Shown here piece by piece: positions 21,901 through 36,900 of a stretch of DNA of 64,000 nt. The translations under genes were made by a program, and so were the position numbers. How positions within the stretch are numbered: position 1 is the first letter of the stretch; every line of letters begins with the position of its first letter. The notes under the pieces were generated by a model. That model ran no database searches, was not told the DNA's origin, and saw only the letters and a list, made by a program, of their open reading frames with translations. The stretch is from Burhinus oedicnemus. Its lineage: Eukaryota; Chordata; Aves; Charadriiformes; Burhinidae. The stretch spans positions 2,269,673 to 2,333,672 of the forward strand of contig VFFE01007128.1 of the NCBI GenBank assembly GCA_008921705.1, in the 5' to 3' direction.

Positions 21901-24900
21901 AGTAGAGACTGCCTATTGTTTGTATAGTAAGGTACTTTACCAAAATAGGAATTGGAGATCTGAATTAAAAGTTTAGTTGCCCACCATTTTACAGGTAGCC
22001 ATATTGACAGACAAATGCATGACTTGATCCAATGAAATAAGAAAATCAATTCCTTAACCATATGTACTGGATTAGTCTTCATTAATTTTATTAATGTATT
22101 ATATAACATTTATTTATTTCTTCAAGTACTAATATTTTTATGTAAGATGGAGACTGAGATAATTCTTGAAAGTGCCTACTGAAGTTAAATATTTTATCAA
22201 TGCCTGAAGTTCTGTACAAGTTTGAACAGGTCTGACTTGCAAGATAATAAGCTAAGTCTATTTGAACTGGACACTGCTGAATGCAAATGATTGATCAGAA
22301 ATGTAACTAAATTGAGGAGGTTTGGTGTGCTTTGGTTTGTTTTTAAGATCAGAACTGTCTACACCATGCATAATTGACCAGACATTGAAAGGACTTCTTA
22401 TTTCTGTCTGCCTGACAAGTCCTTTTGAACACCTTCCCTCTGCTGTCCTCTCTCAGATGACTTTGCATTGTTTTTATTTTCTAAAACTGATGTTGTCATA
22501 AAAATTGATTTGGAATTATTTAGTAAAGTACACCTCTTTTGCATGTCCACACATAAGCAGCTTGCGGAGCAAAACTCAATGGCAAAACCCTGAACACAAA
22601 TCCAGCGTGAGACGTCGGACAGCCTGGATTAGTTGAGACCAAGTGTGTGTGAACGAACAACTTTGTTAAAAAGTGCTTTATAATAGTGAAGAAGAGCTGA
22701 ATTATTTATTATTAGAGTAGCATCACATCAGAAAGATTTACAGGTCGTTATGATTTCGTTTTTTATAATACTTATTTTTATCTGTTTTAAATACCTTTCA
22801 TTATCAGTATTTAAACACGACAGCTTCTTGGTTTCCTGCTGACAGGCCATTGCTGTGCTGACTTTTGATGCGTTTTAAGTACAAATCAGGTTATATGTTG
22901 CAAAAACATCATAAATAATTTGGTTTTCTGCTATAACTGTATCTTAAATCTTTCTCACTCAGGTTATAGGAATTGTAAGAATTTATCCCTTCAGTAACTC
23001 AGTAATGAGGTACTCTTGGCAATACCTTCAGAGAAATCCTCCTCTGATCTTTCATATATGCTGTCTAGTCTTAAATATAAAAGGAAACTTATTTTTAGTG
23101 TGACACATTTCTTTAAGTTCCAATCCCGGAATTTTTTTAAATAAAAATAATTCTAGGAGAGTGTCATGTTGACAGGATGTTTACAGAATCTGATGAGGGC
23201 TTAGGTGGCTTCCATACCAATTTTGCTTGATCTTAATAACTATATGAAGAAAAATACAGTCAGATTTTTACTTATTAACTTGTATACAAGAAAGAGTTCC
23301 TTTAAATAAAACTATTTCCTGAAATAATTAGAACTTCTTGTACAAAAGAAATTTTGCTCATCCATTCTTCTATGGAATTTGCTAGTTAACTGTCAAAAAT
23401 TGAGAAAAGACAGGAAAATTCTCCCAGCCGGAGCGAGTTACTGTTACACTGAACTCTCGCCCGGATCGATTTCTTTTTAATAACATTAAGTAGATTCTCC
23501 CTTGGGTATATTAAGATACTCCCTTGAGTATATTAATTTTAATTAATTCCCTCAACTTTTGAAATGCTAACAAACCATAAAACTGTAATTTTTAATATAC
23601 TTTCTATTACACTTTTCCATAACCCTCTCCTTGTCCTGGAATAATTTATTTTTCTAACAAATAAAATTAAAGGCAGTAAAACTTACTTGAGGTAGCAGGG
23701 ACTGTTGTGGTAGTAGGTAGAACTGTAGTTGTGGGTAACTTTTTTGGTCTAAATTTATAATGGCCAATAAAACCATCAGCTGTTAAGCTTAAATCAGACA
23801 AAAACTGAATGAGCAACTCATTTCTCTCAGACAGAATAGGCCTGAAATAGAAAAAAAATTTAAAATATTTTCATTGTTTTGAATGTCAAAGACAGAAAGC
23901 ATTAATAGCATTCTTCTTACGAACAAAGAGAGAGCGCTTCACTTTAATTAATGGTCTGAATGCAGTATCTGCCCCCAGACTAATACTGCAATATATGTTT
24001 CTTTGCTGGCATGTCAGACACTGGTGTTATGAAACTCATTCTGGTGAATCACCTAAACCTCTGATTCCTGAAGGTTATGTCAATATGAGTATCTTTCAAT
24101 TCTTCTGTCTGACTTCATTGCAGACTTCATTTCCATGGAATGGAAGGGACTAGATTAACACAGTGGGAAAATAGATTAAAGAAATCCCCTGTATGTAGCG
24201 GAGGTAAGTAAATGTGGGGTTTTTTAAAATTTGTTTTTGTTTAATGAAAAACATTACGTGTTTGGAATGCCTTAAGAAAATTAAGTCAATGTTGGATTCT
24301 GTAATTCTTTGACAAAAACACTAACAATAAAATGTTCTGAGTTGTTATTTCTGTGGGCTCAGTTTTTGTCAATGATTGGATATTCATTACCAAGGCCTTG
24401 AAGAGCCAATGGAGTTATTTTCTTAGGATTTGAAATGTCATGAACAAGCACTGTTCAGTGTATTAGTTTTCAGTTTTTAAACTGCATAGTACCTACTGTG
24501 ACACTAACTGCTTCTGGATGTGGATGTAGTGCGATGAGACTTCGTTCAAGACTACTTTTAGAGAAAATCGTATGGCATGCACGCCTAGCTAAAGCAGCAC
24601 TTCTCTTATTCTTTACAGACCTCGTCTCAATATTCATTAGTAATTAACAATTTTTCAAGCAAACCCACAGTTTTTGGAAAGAGTAAGAAAAATAAATATA
24701 GGGGCAAAAGAATATTGGTGAAGACAGAGGAAAATAGAAAGTGGTTTTAAGTTGTATTTTTACTAAAACAACCGTGTTGTTTCTTCCCAGGCAGTCTGGC
24801 AGAGTTCATGAGCAGGAGTTCTTCGAAACACTTAATCAGGCCTTTGAAGTAAAAACTTGTGATCATCTCCCAGTTTTTTTTGCAGGTGTTTCAGAAATCA

Positions 24901-27900
24901 GTTTACTCTGATGGCGGAGTCTGACATAACCAGAAGCGCATGCCTGTTTGTCTGGAATTCTATAGATGAACAGATGCCGTGGCAGTTGCACAGATGAGGC
25001 TTCGCTTGCTGCAGCGTTGACACAGGCTGTGGCTGTAGGAGGGCACTTGATTATCAGCTGCCTGAGAGCTTTGTTCTGCTTCCTGAACACCAGGACTACA
25101 AGAGCAAATCTGCAAAATCTGAGCTAGTCTGTGTATCCTGCCTTTTTAAAAAAGGCTTTTTATGTCTGAGAGGCAGGGTTTTTTTGAGTAATTGCTTCTA
25201 ATAAATTGTGATTATTATGTATACCATTCATTTACGTATCATAGTTGTACTTAGGAATCAGGTATGTGGTTACACTGTATACCTGCTGGTCTGCAGTTGG
25301 ATCTGAATTAATCTCTGCAACCACCAAATGAGTTCAAGGTATCCACTTTACTCATACTTCTGATGTATACTGTTTCTGTTACAGAATGCCATGTTACATT
25401 ACCTGTATCTGCTGGTTAATGAGTTCCACCTTGCATAATTAGTGTCAGACACACAACTAATACTCTTTACAGAAGGTTTACTTCACAATTCAGTTCACAC
25501 ACCGTGATTTCTGGTTCTTTTACAACACTGATCTTGTCCTTACTGTTTTTCTGAACTCAGCTGATAAATTTTGATGAGAATTCTGCAGAACTAGTGGAAA
25601 ATCCCCAAAAGCCGTATTTTTCCCCCTTTTCACTGGATATATAGGCTGCCTATATATAGCTCTGCAAGGGAAAGTGACTGTGTTCAAGCTCAATATTGGA
25701 TCTCCGGTTAGGAAGCAATGCTATCCTAAAACTAGCTTTCAGGACACTTCTAACATTCTATAACAGGGAATCTCATCTCTAAGCTATGTGGCCTGGGTCT
25801 GAGCCCACTATTCTGCCCTTATTCGCCTGTTGCATAAAGTCCATACTAAAATGTCTGTATTTTGAAGGCCACTAGGGTTTGGCAGACCAATTTACAGCTT
25901 TGATATGCTGTGGGGATAGATGCCGAGCCACAGTTGAGACGTGGTTTAAGAAGCAACTCCTGGTTGCCTCTCTGGGACTAACTGGCACCTGTTCCTTTTG
26001 CACTGCTCTGTCAGCCAGACCAGATCCTGACAGTGCAAAACATACTTGCACAGCTGGGCTAGTTTTTAGCTGGAAAGAGGTGGCTAAGCCCCAGGGACTG
26101 GAGGTCACTGGCTTCATCTGTAAGGGATGTTGTTCACTGCTGCCTTCTGAGAACCAAGGGAAGGACAAGATCTTGTGGAGTTCAGTTCTTACCTCAGTTG
26201 GAAAAGATCTGAAATCTCACAGCTTACATATAGAGTGAGTCAAACTAGACTCTAATGATTAAGCTTCTGGCTTAAGCTCTGTTTAACTAGGAAGCACGTC
26301 CATTTGCTCCAGCACTTTGGATCCAACTTGCGCACAACAAAACGCTCATGGTAGGAACTGAAGGTATTTGTACGGAACATCACTAGTTAAGTGTTTCTAA
26401 TATGATATTCTGTTAGTTTGGGGTTTTTTTTTACAGTAGCTTGAAGGTAAATACCTCACTGTTCTGCAGTGACAGTTGAGTTGTAAGGGATGGATCTGCA
26501 AAGTCACAAGGAGGTTCTCATGCTCTGCTCATCAATGGAAGACCTGTCTACCTGGTGATAAAGTACTAAGTAATGTAACTAACTTCTGTCATCTGCTGGT
26601 CGCTTTTTTTATTCTGTCTAAAGAGAGAGGAGTGTTTGCAATGTAATTCCTTTTGGGAGGGTGTTTTTACTTCAGAAGATGGTGACTTTTTTTACATTTT
26701 ATTTAATATATACAGATCCTTACAGCATTCAGGTCAAAGAAACATAACACCCATTTGGAGACCCATTCAGTCCATCTGCAGTCACTCCAAGTGCCACACC
26801 ACTGCCAGGCAACAATTCATCTTAGTTTCCAGATAAAACTCTAAGCTATAAAGTAGGAAGTCACTTTGCTATGAATACGTATGTGAGGCAAAAATGGAAA
26901 AATTCTGAATGTTATTTGGCAAAGGGGTGGAAGTGAATGTCTGAGACTTCCACCCCACCTCCTTGCCTTGAGGACTCAATACTAACTCTGCCTTGCAGAA
27001 TCTCCCTCCATCTCACAGTCTTTGAGTTGGAGGCAATATGGAAAGATAGTTTACTTTTACTAGTAAAGTTTTTCCTGAAAACTAGGAAGTGATTATGTAT
27101 GGAACTACAGCTAGAATTTAGCCTCTTGCATCATTGTATGGCCTGAGTTACCTAGCACTTAAAGAAGAATCTTACCCATAAGACTATGTTGTCGATATCT
27201 TTTTATAGAGTAGCTTTTTTAACTTTACTACAAGAAGGGGGCCTGAAATGTCTTTACGTAGAAAGCTTCAAACTGGGGGGAGGGGGGAACAAAAACAAAA
27301 CAAAAAAACACCAAACGAACCAACCAACAGAAAAAAGAGTAAGGAAAAAAAAGTGTAACTTCAGACATAAAGCCTCAGGTGGCTGAAGAAAACTGAAGTT
27401 AATATATTTCAGGCGCAGCCCTAACCTTAATGAAATTTATTAGAAATTTGGCAAGAATTTATGTAGGTCTAAGCTTACTCTGTTTCTAGCGCTGCCATGT
27501 TATTGCACAGCTGCTGCATGGAGAAGAAAAATCTTTTAAAAGACTCTTTAAAGAGCCCTACAGAATGCCTGCTTCCCCTCTCATCTCCTGAGGGTATACT
27601 ACATAACCTTAAAAAACCCAACCAAACAAAAACACAAAAAAACCCTCAGAGTAAATCTCAGTCTAGCAAGCTATGCTTAGAAAGACTGAGGCATCCTCCC
27701 CTCCTCCCTCTGCGCCACAATTAGTTGCTCTTGGGAATCAAACTAGCTGTAGCTGCCACTTCTGAGATGTAAGTCTGGTCACACATCTCCATGAATTTAT
27801 TTTTTTTAATAGCCTGTGTTTCTTGAAACAAAATGCATCTTCATCATCTTCTAAAGCTACTCAGCTTTAAGAAGCTTGATGGAAGAGGAACAATGGGAAA

Positions 27901-30900
27901 GGAGAGCTAAAAATTACTAGCCTCACCCCAAAACCAATACACTTTTTGGGGAATAATTATGATCTACTTTTGCTAGACCTGATTATATAGTTACAGTGCC
28001 ATTGGCTGGGTTGGGGGTGGTTTTTGGGGGTGTGGGAGGCTTGGGATGGGTTGTTTTTTGGGGGACAGGGGAGTTGTGGGTTGAGGGGGGGGGAGTGTTG
28101 AGGGGGTTTAGGGGCAGCAATTTGATAGCGAAGCTGGTGAAAGCCTGCTGTGCTCCCCAGCACGCACAGGAAGGCAGTCTGTGCCATGAGAGAACGTGCC
28201 CTGGCACAGATGGAAGCGATGATAAGCAGCGATGCAAGGAGCAGCCAGGGAACCAGCAGAAGGGAAGTGGTTGAGGGGGAAATGAGTCGGATAAAATGAG
28301 TAACGAGCCAAGGGGCTAGAGAGTTCAGCTGGATCCTTGTACTTCAATATCTATAATCAAAACATACATATTAAGTGATGTAAGTGTTCAGCTACCATTA
28401 GTATTGGTATTATATCAGTAGCATTAGTATTGGTGTTACTAGACAGTGCTCTAATGAGGCTTGAGGGACAGGACAGAACACAGGTTGGAGCCAGGGCTAG
28501 TCATAGAGGGAGAGAGAAAAGGGAAAACCTAGGGAGAGACAAGATACGAAGCAACTCCTGGAAGTTCAACTGGAGGTAGAAAATGTCATATTTAATTTAA
28601 AAAAAGAATAAAAATCTTTCAGAAGCGTAGTACAGAACTGTGAGCAAAATGACACATAGTGGTAATGAAGTTCATAATTCAAGAAAGTTACTTACGCTGG
28701 TGGACTGTCTCCGCAGTACTTGCCAATTCTTTTAGCATCGTTGATTTCCCCACCATTAAACACTGCGACATAGTCATATCTGCAGTAGTTGTCTCTCTCC
28801 ACATCAAACTTCTCAAACTTTAACTCTATTAGCTGCAGGGAAAGTGTAAATAACTCATTAAGGTTTTGATATGCAGAATTTATTAGTGCTTCTTATAGTA
28901 AGTGACCTCTTCCTATGAAGTACTAATTGATTTTTCTTTCCATAAAGGAGAAGTCCTTAATCCACCTAATTGTGGAGTAAAGTATTTTAATCCACGTGAC
29001 TTCTCTCCAACGAATAGTTCAACACGTGACTCTAATATTCTATAAAACATTTTGTTTTCAAATATATGCAAGTAACTTCCTGATCAAGTTATTTTTATGA
29101 GTGAATGAAAACAGGATAGTAGGTGTTAGGTGTTACGCTGCTTTTAAAATAACTGTAACAACCAAACAAACCAACCACAGAAAAGTGGCTTTTAGTGTCA
29201 TTGCATCATTCAAGACATGCTAAAGAAAAAGCAAGGGTGAAGTTGGTAAGAGCCATTCCACTGACTTCAGTAAGAGCAGAGTTTGAATCACTGTGGTTGT
29301 CAATGCCGTTTACTTGATGCAGAAATAAAAAGGTCAAACAAAAATATTGATAGAAAGAAAATTAGTAAATAGTAAGACTCAAACCAAGAGAAAGTAAGTA
29401 AAGGAACTGTGTTTCCATATACGATTTCCATAAATGTTGGGGCTTTACAAGTCATAAGTGAGAACTAGTATATATCCGGTATTTCTAGTACTGATGCTGT
29501 TATCTCCAATATGACTTGTATTTATGCACTTTTCTACTTAAGAAAGAAAAACAACGGACAAGAAAACAGGAATGGAATTTACGGCTCTGAAACAAAGTCC
29601 TGCAGTATGATTCTGTTAGTTGTGTGCAGCAAGGAAGAAAAACACAACATAACTGTACGATTGAAACAGAGGTAATATATGCATCTAGGTTGCTTCTTCA
29701 TAGAAGCACAACAGTCTTTAAATCACCTTCCCATAAATAGCACAAATCAGGCTTGAATGACAACATTGAACTGTGTTGATTGTAGATATGCAGGATTTCT
29801 CCTTAAAGGGCTGTCTCACACACAGATGATATTAAGTCTTTTAAGACTGTACAAAGAAAAAGGAGTCATCTGTACATCGCACACACTTCATTTGGTTTAC
29901 TGCCATAGTAAAAATGATCTTGTTCTACATTCATAGTAATGATAGCCTGGTATCACCTGATGTCTTAGTTTTCCCTGGATATGCTTTTGCACTGCTCAGA
30001 TGTGTAAGGCATCATTTTGTTTCCCATAAAGTATGAGTAATCTAGGGGGACTTGTTTTCAGACATGAGCAACAGGCTTATTTCAAAAACTTTGTCGTCAT
30101 GATGAAAAAATGCACTTTAAATGGAAGTACCCATTTGAATAATACCCTTGTGATCAAAAAAAAGATGGTATAGAAAGAAGTAATGCAATGGGGAGCAGAA
30201 ATGCCAAATTTTTCCACGTGCAGGCAAAACAGCAAGCCATAATATCTACTTTACTATTGTTCATAAGTGCACTTTGTACTAATAAAGAAATATTTAATGA
30301 CAGAATAGAAGCTCTTTGCCATCATGAGAAGCTCCTCCATCTTCTGTAATAAAATGAAGTAATTACTGGTTTGTATTGGAAGCAAAAGAGTGCCTTGTTT
30401 TATTGCTCACATGCTTGTGAAAGGGAAGTACAGACAGTGGCACCTAAACTTTGGCAAATGGAAGTGTGAGCAGCTTTTCATGTGCACTTGGGAAGAGATG
30501 CTTATTCACTACTTCCTCAAAAATGGCTTTTGTCACTGTCAAAATTCTGCCTCATTTGCATGCAAACAGCCACTATTGCAGTACATGAAAAATACATATT
30601 CAGAAACTTACAGATTTTTGGAACAGGATCTTCAAAAGGCACAGGATATAATACCGTTATTTTTATGCTTATATAGCCTTTCTTAAATCTTCTCTGCAAG
30701 CTTAGGAAAAGTTTTTAGGCTTATCTAGAGATATTTGGAAAGAACCAAAGTAATCTGCAGTTTACAGATAAGGTTTTAAAAATCACTGCCTATCTATAGG
30801 ATTGTTAAATGACCTGTATCTAGCAAGCAAGGAATGTGGATTAAAGAGGGGTACAGGAAAGACTAAGCTGACATACTGTTTCAGTTCAAGGGAGAAAATA

Positions 30901-33900
30901 TCTTGGTAAATTGAAAAGTATGAAAGATCTGAGGTATATATTTATCTGGGGCAGCTTTTTTATTTGGAGGATTACGGTCATGAGCAGAAGATTAAGAGGA
31001 AAGTTGTCTTTACATGTAGAGGAATTTAAAAAGCTGGACGTGGTTAAGAAAAGCAACCTACCAAACATGCTTGGCGAGCAAAACATTGAATCGTTGTAGA
31101 CTTCCTGCCAAGGTACAGAGCAGATGGCTCAGCAACAACCAGAAAACGTGAAGCGAGGATTGAGATTAGCCCTGCAGTGTAGGGAACACACTTGTGTTTG
31201 CCATGTGTGGCAAACAGTGGCAAATGAGCCCTCTTGGTCTGCTGTGACATCTCTTCAGGTCTTAATGAAGTGGTAAACGTATGCTTTGATGGCATCTGGC
31301 TAATTGAGCAAGCGTTTTATGAGATGGAGCCTCAAAATATGAAATAAAACAAACTTTATGAAATGTACATTGAAAATCCCTGTGTGGGACACATCTGGAT
31401 ATATTCCCTGTGCTGTAAGCTGAATAAAATAATTTTTACTTTTAATAAATTCAATCAGCTCTGCCAGGGTACCTCATTAGCAAACTGCAGCAACACCAAA
31501 AATGCTACAAATGTTGTTAGACCTAGCATTAGTCATCATCATGTTTTGTCCTGAGATGATCACCTGCCCTAGCTTAATTTGCAAGATGTTTTGTTAATTA
31601 ACAAAATCATCTTCAAAAAAATCTGTTTTAAAAGCCTCATCAGTCACAGGAGCTTTAAAAAGTTTGATATAGGGGAATGTATCAGCGCACAGAAGAGGAC
31701 ACACCATGTTGAGAAAGCACAGGAGTTACTGGAGTGAGCCAGGTAATACATGAGAGGATGGTGGGTATCGCTGGAACGTAGGTGTGCCTGCACTCCTTGC
31801 TTTACATTGTTTTACCCAACTTTACGTTTCAGCCAGATAGCATTTTTATTGTTTCAGTGCAAGGCAGGCAGCGTGTTGTGCGGGCAGGCTGTTGCTGAGG
31901 TGTTAGTCCTTGCGGCAATGGAAGCCGGGCTGCACCAGCAGGGCGATGGCAGCGCCTTACCTGGTTCTTCGGAGCAACGATGTGCCAGGAGCAGGTGACT
32001 CCCGCTGGGTAGTCTCGCTCCGGCCAGTTGGGTGTTTGGAAGGACCCAGACGGCTTCTCCAGTCGTCCCCCACAGTACTGATCCCCTGCAAGTACAGCGC
32101 ACCATGCTGACCAGAGAGCAACAGGGATGCACGTAACGCGCTTCTTCTACTGCAGGGGCCTCGGTGAGGGAGACAAGGCCCATCCCAGGCGGTTCCAGCC
32201 GCCTTTGCCACGGCCCCACGCAGGACATGGCTGCGCCCTTCAGCTCAGATGGTGGCACCTCTGGGAAAACGTATTCCCAGAGAAAATCCCAGATGTAGAG
32301 GAAGAGGAGGGGGTAAAAAAAGAGTGAGAAGCATTCCTGAGACCACCAGGGTTGGAGGGGGAGGAGCCCCAGGTGCTGGAGCAGCATCCCCACAGCCCGT
32401 GGGGGAGCTATGCCAGGGCTGATGGGCATTCCTGAAGGAACTGCGGCCTGTGGAGAGCCCATGATGGAGAGGGGTTTTTCCTCCGTATCTCCTCCTCCCA
32501 GTCCCAAATTACAAATCTACATCAGGTATGTACTCCTTATTTATAATATGATTATGAACCTTCTTTATTAAATTAACCCTATCATCACAGTTGTTTAATA
32601 TATCTTTCAAGAAGTTATCAGTACAGGGATACAACTGGAAGAACTGGTAAATTACCCATCATCTGCACTGTGTCTGCCCAATAACCTGTCTAGTCTGGTA
32701 TCGTGCTAATAGCAGAAGCCTTGAAAAAGAGTCACTGAGGAGGGCGATACCACCTCCCGGTAACCTCCCAGCCTCTCGCAGCTCATGGCCTTCCCAAGCA
32801 CAAGACAATGCCTTTACGTTTAATGCTACCTAACAAATTTTTCTTTCATATATTTTTTCTAATTGTTTTTAAACCAGTGTAGAAATCAGCAATCCACAAC
32901 GTCCCCTGGCACAGCACTGCACCGCTTAACAGCTCACTGACAAAAATCAGCCTCTCCTTTCCTTTGCAGCCACTTGCTCATCTGGGTTTTGTAGGAGAAG
33001 AGACAGTGACTGTGGTCCCCGTTCACTTCCTCCATACTGGTCGTGACTTCAGAGCCCTCTCCTACACTGCCCTTGACCTTCTCTTTTCCAGCATGAAGAG
33101 GTCCATGCTGTGCAGCTGGTCTTTGTGTAGATGTTCTTTAACTCTATCATACTTGTCGTCTCTGCTTCTGATAGTTTTATTATGTCCTGTTCTGAGATGG
33201 GAACATCAGAATGGCACACAGTATTGAAGATGCAGATGTATTATGGATTTGTAGTGGCATGATTTTTTGTTGTTTCGTTTTCATTCTCTTCTCAAAAAAT
33301 TGTTAAGTTTCTCTTTCTTTTTTGATACCTATTGAGTACTGAATTGCTGCTTTACTATTGTTTTCACAAATTATCTATTTTAAACCTAGGATCTCATTCT
33401 TAAGTGGTAATAGCCAATTCAGAGCCCGCTGTACTGTACATAAAGTTAGCGTGTTTTCCCTTTATTTGCAACATTTATCTATACTGAATTTCGCCTCCCA
33501 TTTTATTGACTAACCGTTACCATAGTGCTACTAGGTGCAGTTCTTCTCCGACTCTTACAATAGTTAGCCCTCCTCTTTACTACTTTGATTAACTATGATG
33601 GCTAAATAGTTACACTTTGCTATTTGCTAAGCAAGACAATTAATGAACACGTTGAACAGCACAATCCCAAATATCTCTGGCATCACATCCTTTTAAGCGT
33701 TAATGTGGCTCTCCATAGAGTTGTACAGTTATATTCATCAGCGCATACATAATTGTTAATTACCTCTTTCATGTGGTTCTGCTGCAGAAAACTTCGCAAT
33801 GAATCCACTTCCAGCAGTATTAGCATCTGAAGTCATCTGCACCAACATTTTATTGCTGTTGGATACAAGGGCACCTGGTTTCACAGTACCGCAGAACCTG

Positions 33901-36900
33901 CCGATGCGTTGTCCATTGGCATGACCATTGTATATGTCCACAAAATCATACCGGCACAAGTTGTCACTTTCCAGGTCTAAATATCTAAAAGAAAGAACCA
34001 CCACTTTTCCTTCTGGGACCTGCAGAGAGAGAGGGAGGGAGGGAGAGATGTATCCTGAAGTGTGGCTGACACCACATATCTATCTGATCCCACTATTTGC
34101 ATGAGTATTTGCATATCCTTCACTTCTCACCAGGTAAGCTCTTTTTGTCAACTACACTCCAGGCAGAGTGGTTTTAAAAATCATATTGGAGCAATCACAA
34201 AAACAAAGCTCTGGCCATCTCTGTTGCCATTATCTTCTTCCTGATCCACAGTATCGTCCAGCCAGGCTCATATAGTTGATTATATACCATCACCACCCAG
34301 TTCAGCTTGGCATATTTCTCTTACTTTCTGCTGAATGTATGCAATCAGCCACGCAGCTCACTGCCACCAAGTAAGGTGAGGAGGATGAGATTAATATGGT
34401 TTAAAAAAAAATATGGAACAAGCAATTTACAATTTCAAGCAAATGAAATGGCCCCTCTTATTTTGCTGATTTGTGTCAGTTTCATAGTTTGGAGGGTTTT
34501 TTTTTTAATTTACTGACACACAACTTACATTTATAAATAAAATTGGAAACTTTATGGCTAACGCTGGACAAACCTAATATTTAGCTATTGGAGTGGGTAT
34601 ATTTATCATGAAGGCTGCAGTGAAAGATTTATATTTGGAAAGAATATGTAAAACTATAAACAGAGACTTCAAAAGAACCATTAGTGGGTGTCCTCAATAC
34701 AGAAAAGAGTTTAGTTTACTGGAACATCTGCGGAAACATAAGACAGGGCAAATCTTATACGTCTGCATCTGTGGACATTGCGAAAGAGGCAAGAGTACTG
34801 AGAAGGATGTAAATTAAGAGAGCATAATAGTTTACAAGGAGGAGAACATTTCCCGGGATAGAGTTGCAAGCTTTTAAGAGAATAAGCAGCATACTGAGAA
34901 GTGAAAGCTATTCTAACAAAGCACTCAATACTATTTAACAGGACAGGAAGAAGGAAAACAGTATTTTAAGTATAGAGGGACCCTAGACAGGCAGAGTGTA
35001 ATTATCTGCATTCAATTCATAGCCCGGTAGAGTGGTTACCTATTAAAATAATTGCAGCTGTTCTATTTTACTGATACACTGCTATTGTTTTCTGTTTTAA
35101 ATATATAACACAGACTTAACGTATCTGCAGTAAGCCCATATTTAAGCCCCTTTATTTAAGAGTTCATGTATTTTTTCCTTCCTTAACAGTGACTCATTTT
35201 AAAACACCAGTTTGAGATAAACTACAACTAAACTGTTCCTATATGGAATTGTCAAACAGAGTTTGAATTCTGTGAGTTTCAACAGTTAAAAATGCCTTGT
35301 CAGATATAGATGGAAGTGCTATAGATGGAAGTGACCACTTAACCCACAGAAGATACTAATACAGGCAGCAGCTCTAGATGCAGTGAAAAATGTGCTGTAG
35401 ATAATGTTAAGGGTACTCATTCTTGCAGCTGCTTTTATGTCCAGTGCTGATACCGATCCTGCAGCAGGACAGACTTTTGCATGAGCTGTTTTCAACTGCC
35501 CGGGGCGCACGCACACACTGGCTGACCAGCCCCACTGCAGTTCCTGTCGCTGATTTCAGAGTATTTTCCTTTAATCCTTGTTCAAAGTTCTCTCAAAAAT
35601 GCATTCGGTTCCCCTGTGCTGATGTACATCACTACTACTACTACTACTACATCAAAACCACAAAACTCATCTAACCCTACCCAGAAATTCCAAAGCACAA
35701 TGACTATGTTTTAGAAAACTTTAAAGCCAGATGTTAGGTTTAAAACTCGCGCTACAGAACTGAGCAAGCCTTATAGCTGGTATCAGAATAGAACCCACAT
35801 GTATATTTAGTCGGCATAAGGCCAATAAAGACACATAGTCATATTGTAAGATATCCTGTGAAACAGCATGACTCCTTGAATCACTGATCTCATAACTAAA
35901 TCTCTTATTGCATTCGCTTGTCTTCTGGTCTGAGTCACTAAGAAGAATTAAGACATGGTCATTTTAACAGAAAAAGAGCTAAAAGGAATTTGGTATTCCT
36001 GTCAGAAGACCTGAATGTTATTTATGGCTATTCTACAAACTCTATGTGACCGGACAAATCAGTTCAAAAATGCTGGTTGTAAAGTTGGTCAGATAAAGTC
36101 AGATTTAGGCAGTTAAGTTTAAGCAGCTTTTTTTGCAGAAGTATGTATGTAAATTAACATACACTCTTTTAGGGTGGAACACTCATTATTTGCAAGTTTG
36201 TACAACTGGTACAACAGCATCCAAATGAGATGACCTTTAAAGGTTATCATGTTTTAAAACAGACTGAGCTGTTATGCCTGCAGTGAAGATTGTCCAAGAT
36301 TTTCCGCTACAGTGTCTTGCAGCTTTGCTACACCTTACCCATCCTGAAGACTTTTCCCCTTTGCCTTCCACTGTTTCTGAAAGTTGAGCACAAGTTGCTC
36401 TGTCGTATTAGATGAAATAGTTTTGTCAGTGCTTATGAGGTTTTTCCCTACTTTCTCAGCTTGAATTGCTTCTTTGAGGACACCTACTCCCTACCCAAGT
36501 TTGAAGAAGGAAGTTGAAATGTGAGAGATGGCTGGTTCTGGGGTAAGAAAAGGTCTCTTTGCCGTCCTTGTAGAAATGCATTCAGATTTAGCCAAGGTGA
36601 TGGCGATGGCTGCTCACTGACAGCTTTGTTCCACGAGCACACTGAACCAGCGCTGCTCTGCTCACCCCACTCTGAAGGCACTCAGTCCTACCCCTGGGAA
36701 TTCCGCTCTCCCATGCTGCCCCAAGCGGGGCACCGGGAGCCCAGACGTGGGACTGGCCCGTGCTCAAGAGGAAGAGGATGCTGGCAAAGCAGCCAAACTG
36801 CCAGCCAACCATTCACTCAATCCTGGGTTTTCTGTTTCATGGCATAAGTAAATCTGTGCAGTGTTGTATGCTCCCTTCTCCTCTCTCCACCACTGACTAT

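Larger units (their letters stand above)
23842..28695 (-). other. PCOLCE2 intron 5
   Basis: 4.9 kb. Holds overlapping short open frames at ~25,870-26,240 with no family match, two A/C-rich stretches, a CCCCAAAA/TTTTGGGG hairpin at 27926-27951 and the G-rich tract at 28008-28115. Confidence 0.8.

Noticed and set aside
25872..26238. Overlapping 98- and 119-codon frames in PCOLCE2 intron 5
   Set aside because: No recognised domain or codon signature and no splice context. Treated as chance.
31854..32507. Minus-strand 217-codon frame over PCOLCE2 exon 4
   Set aside because: It is not the CUB2 frame, it ignores good splice sites, and most of it reads through probable LTR-derived intron.
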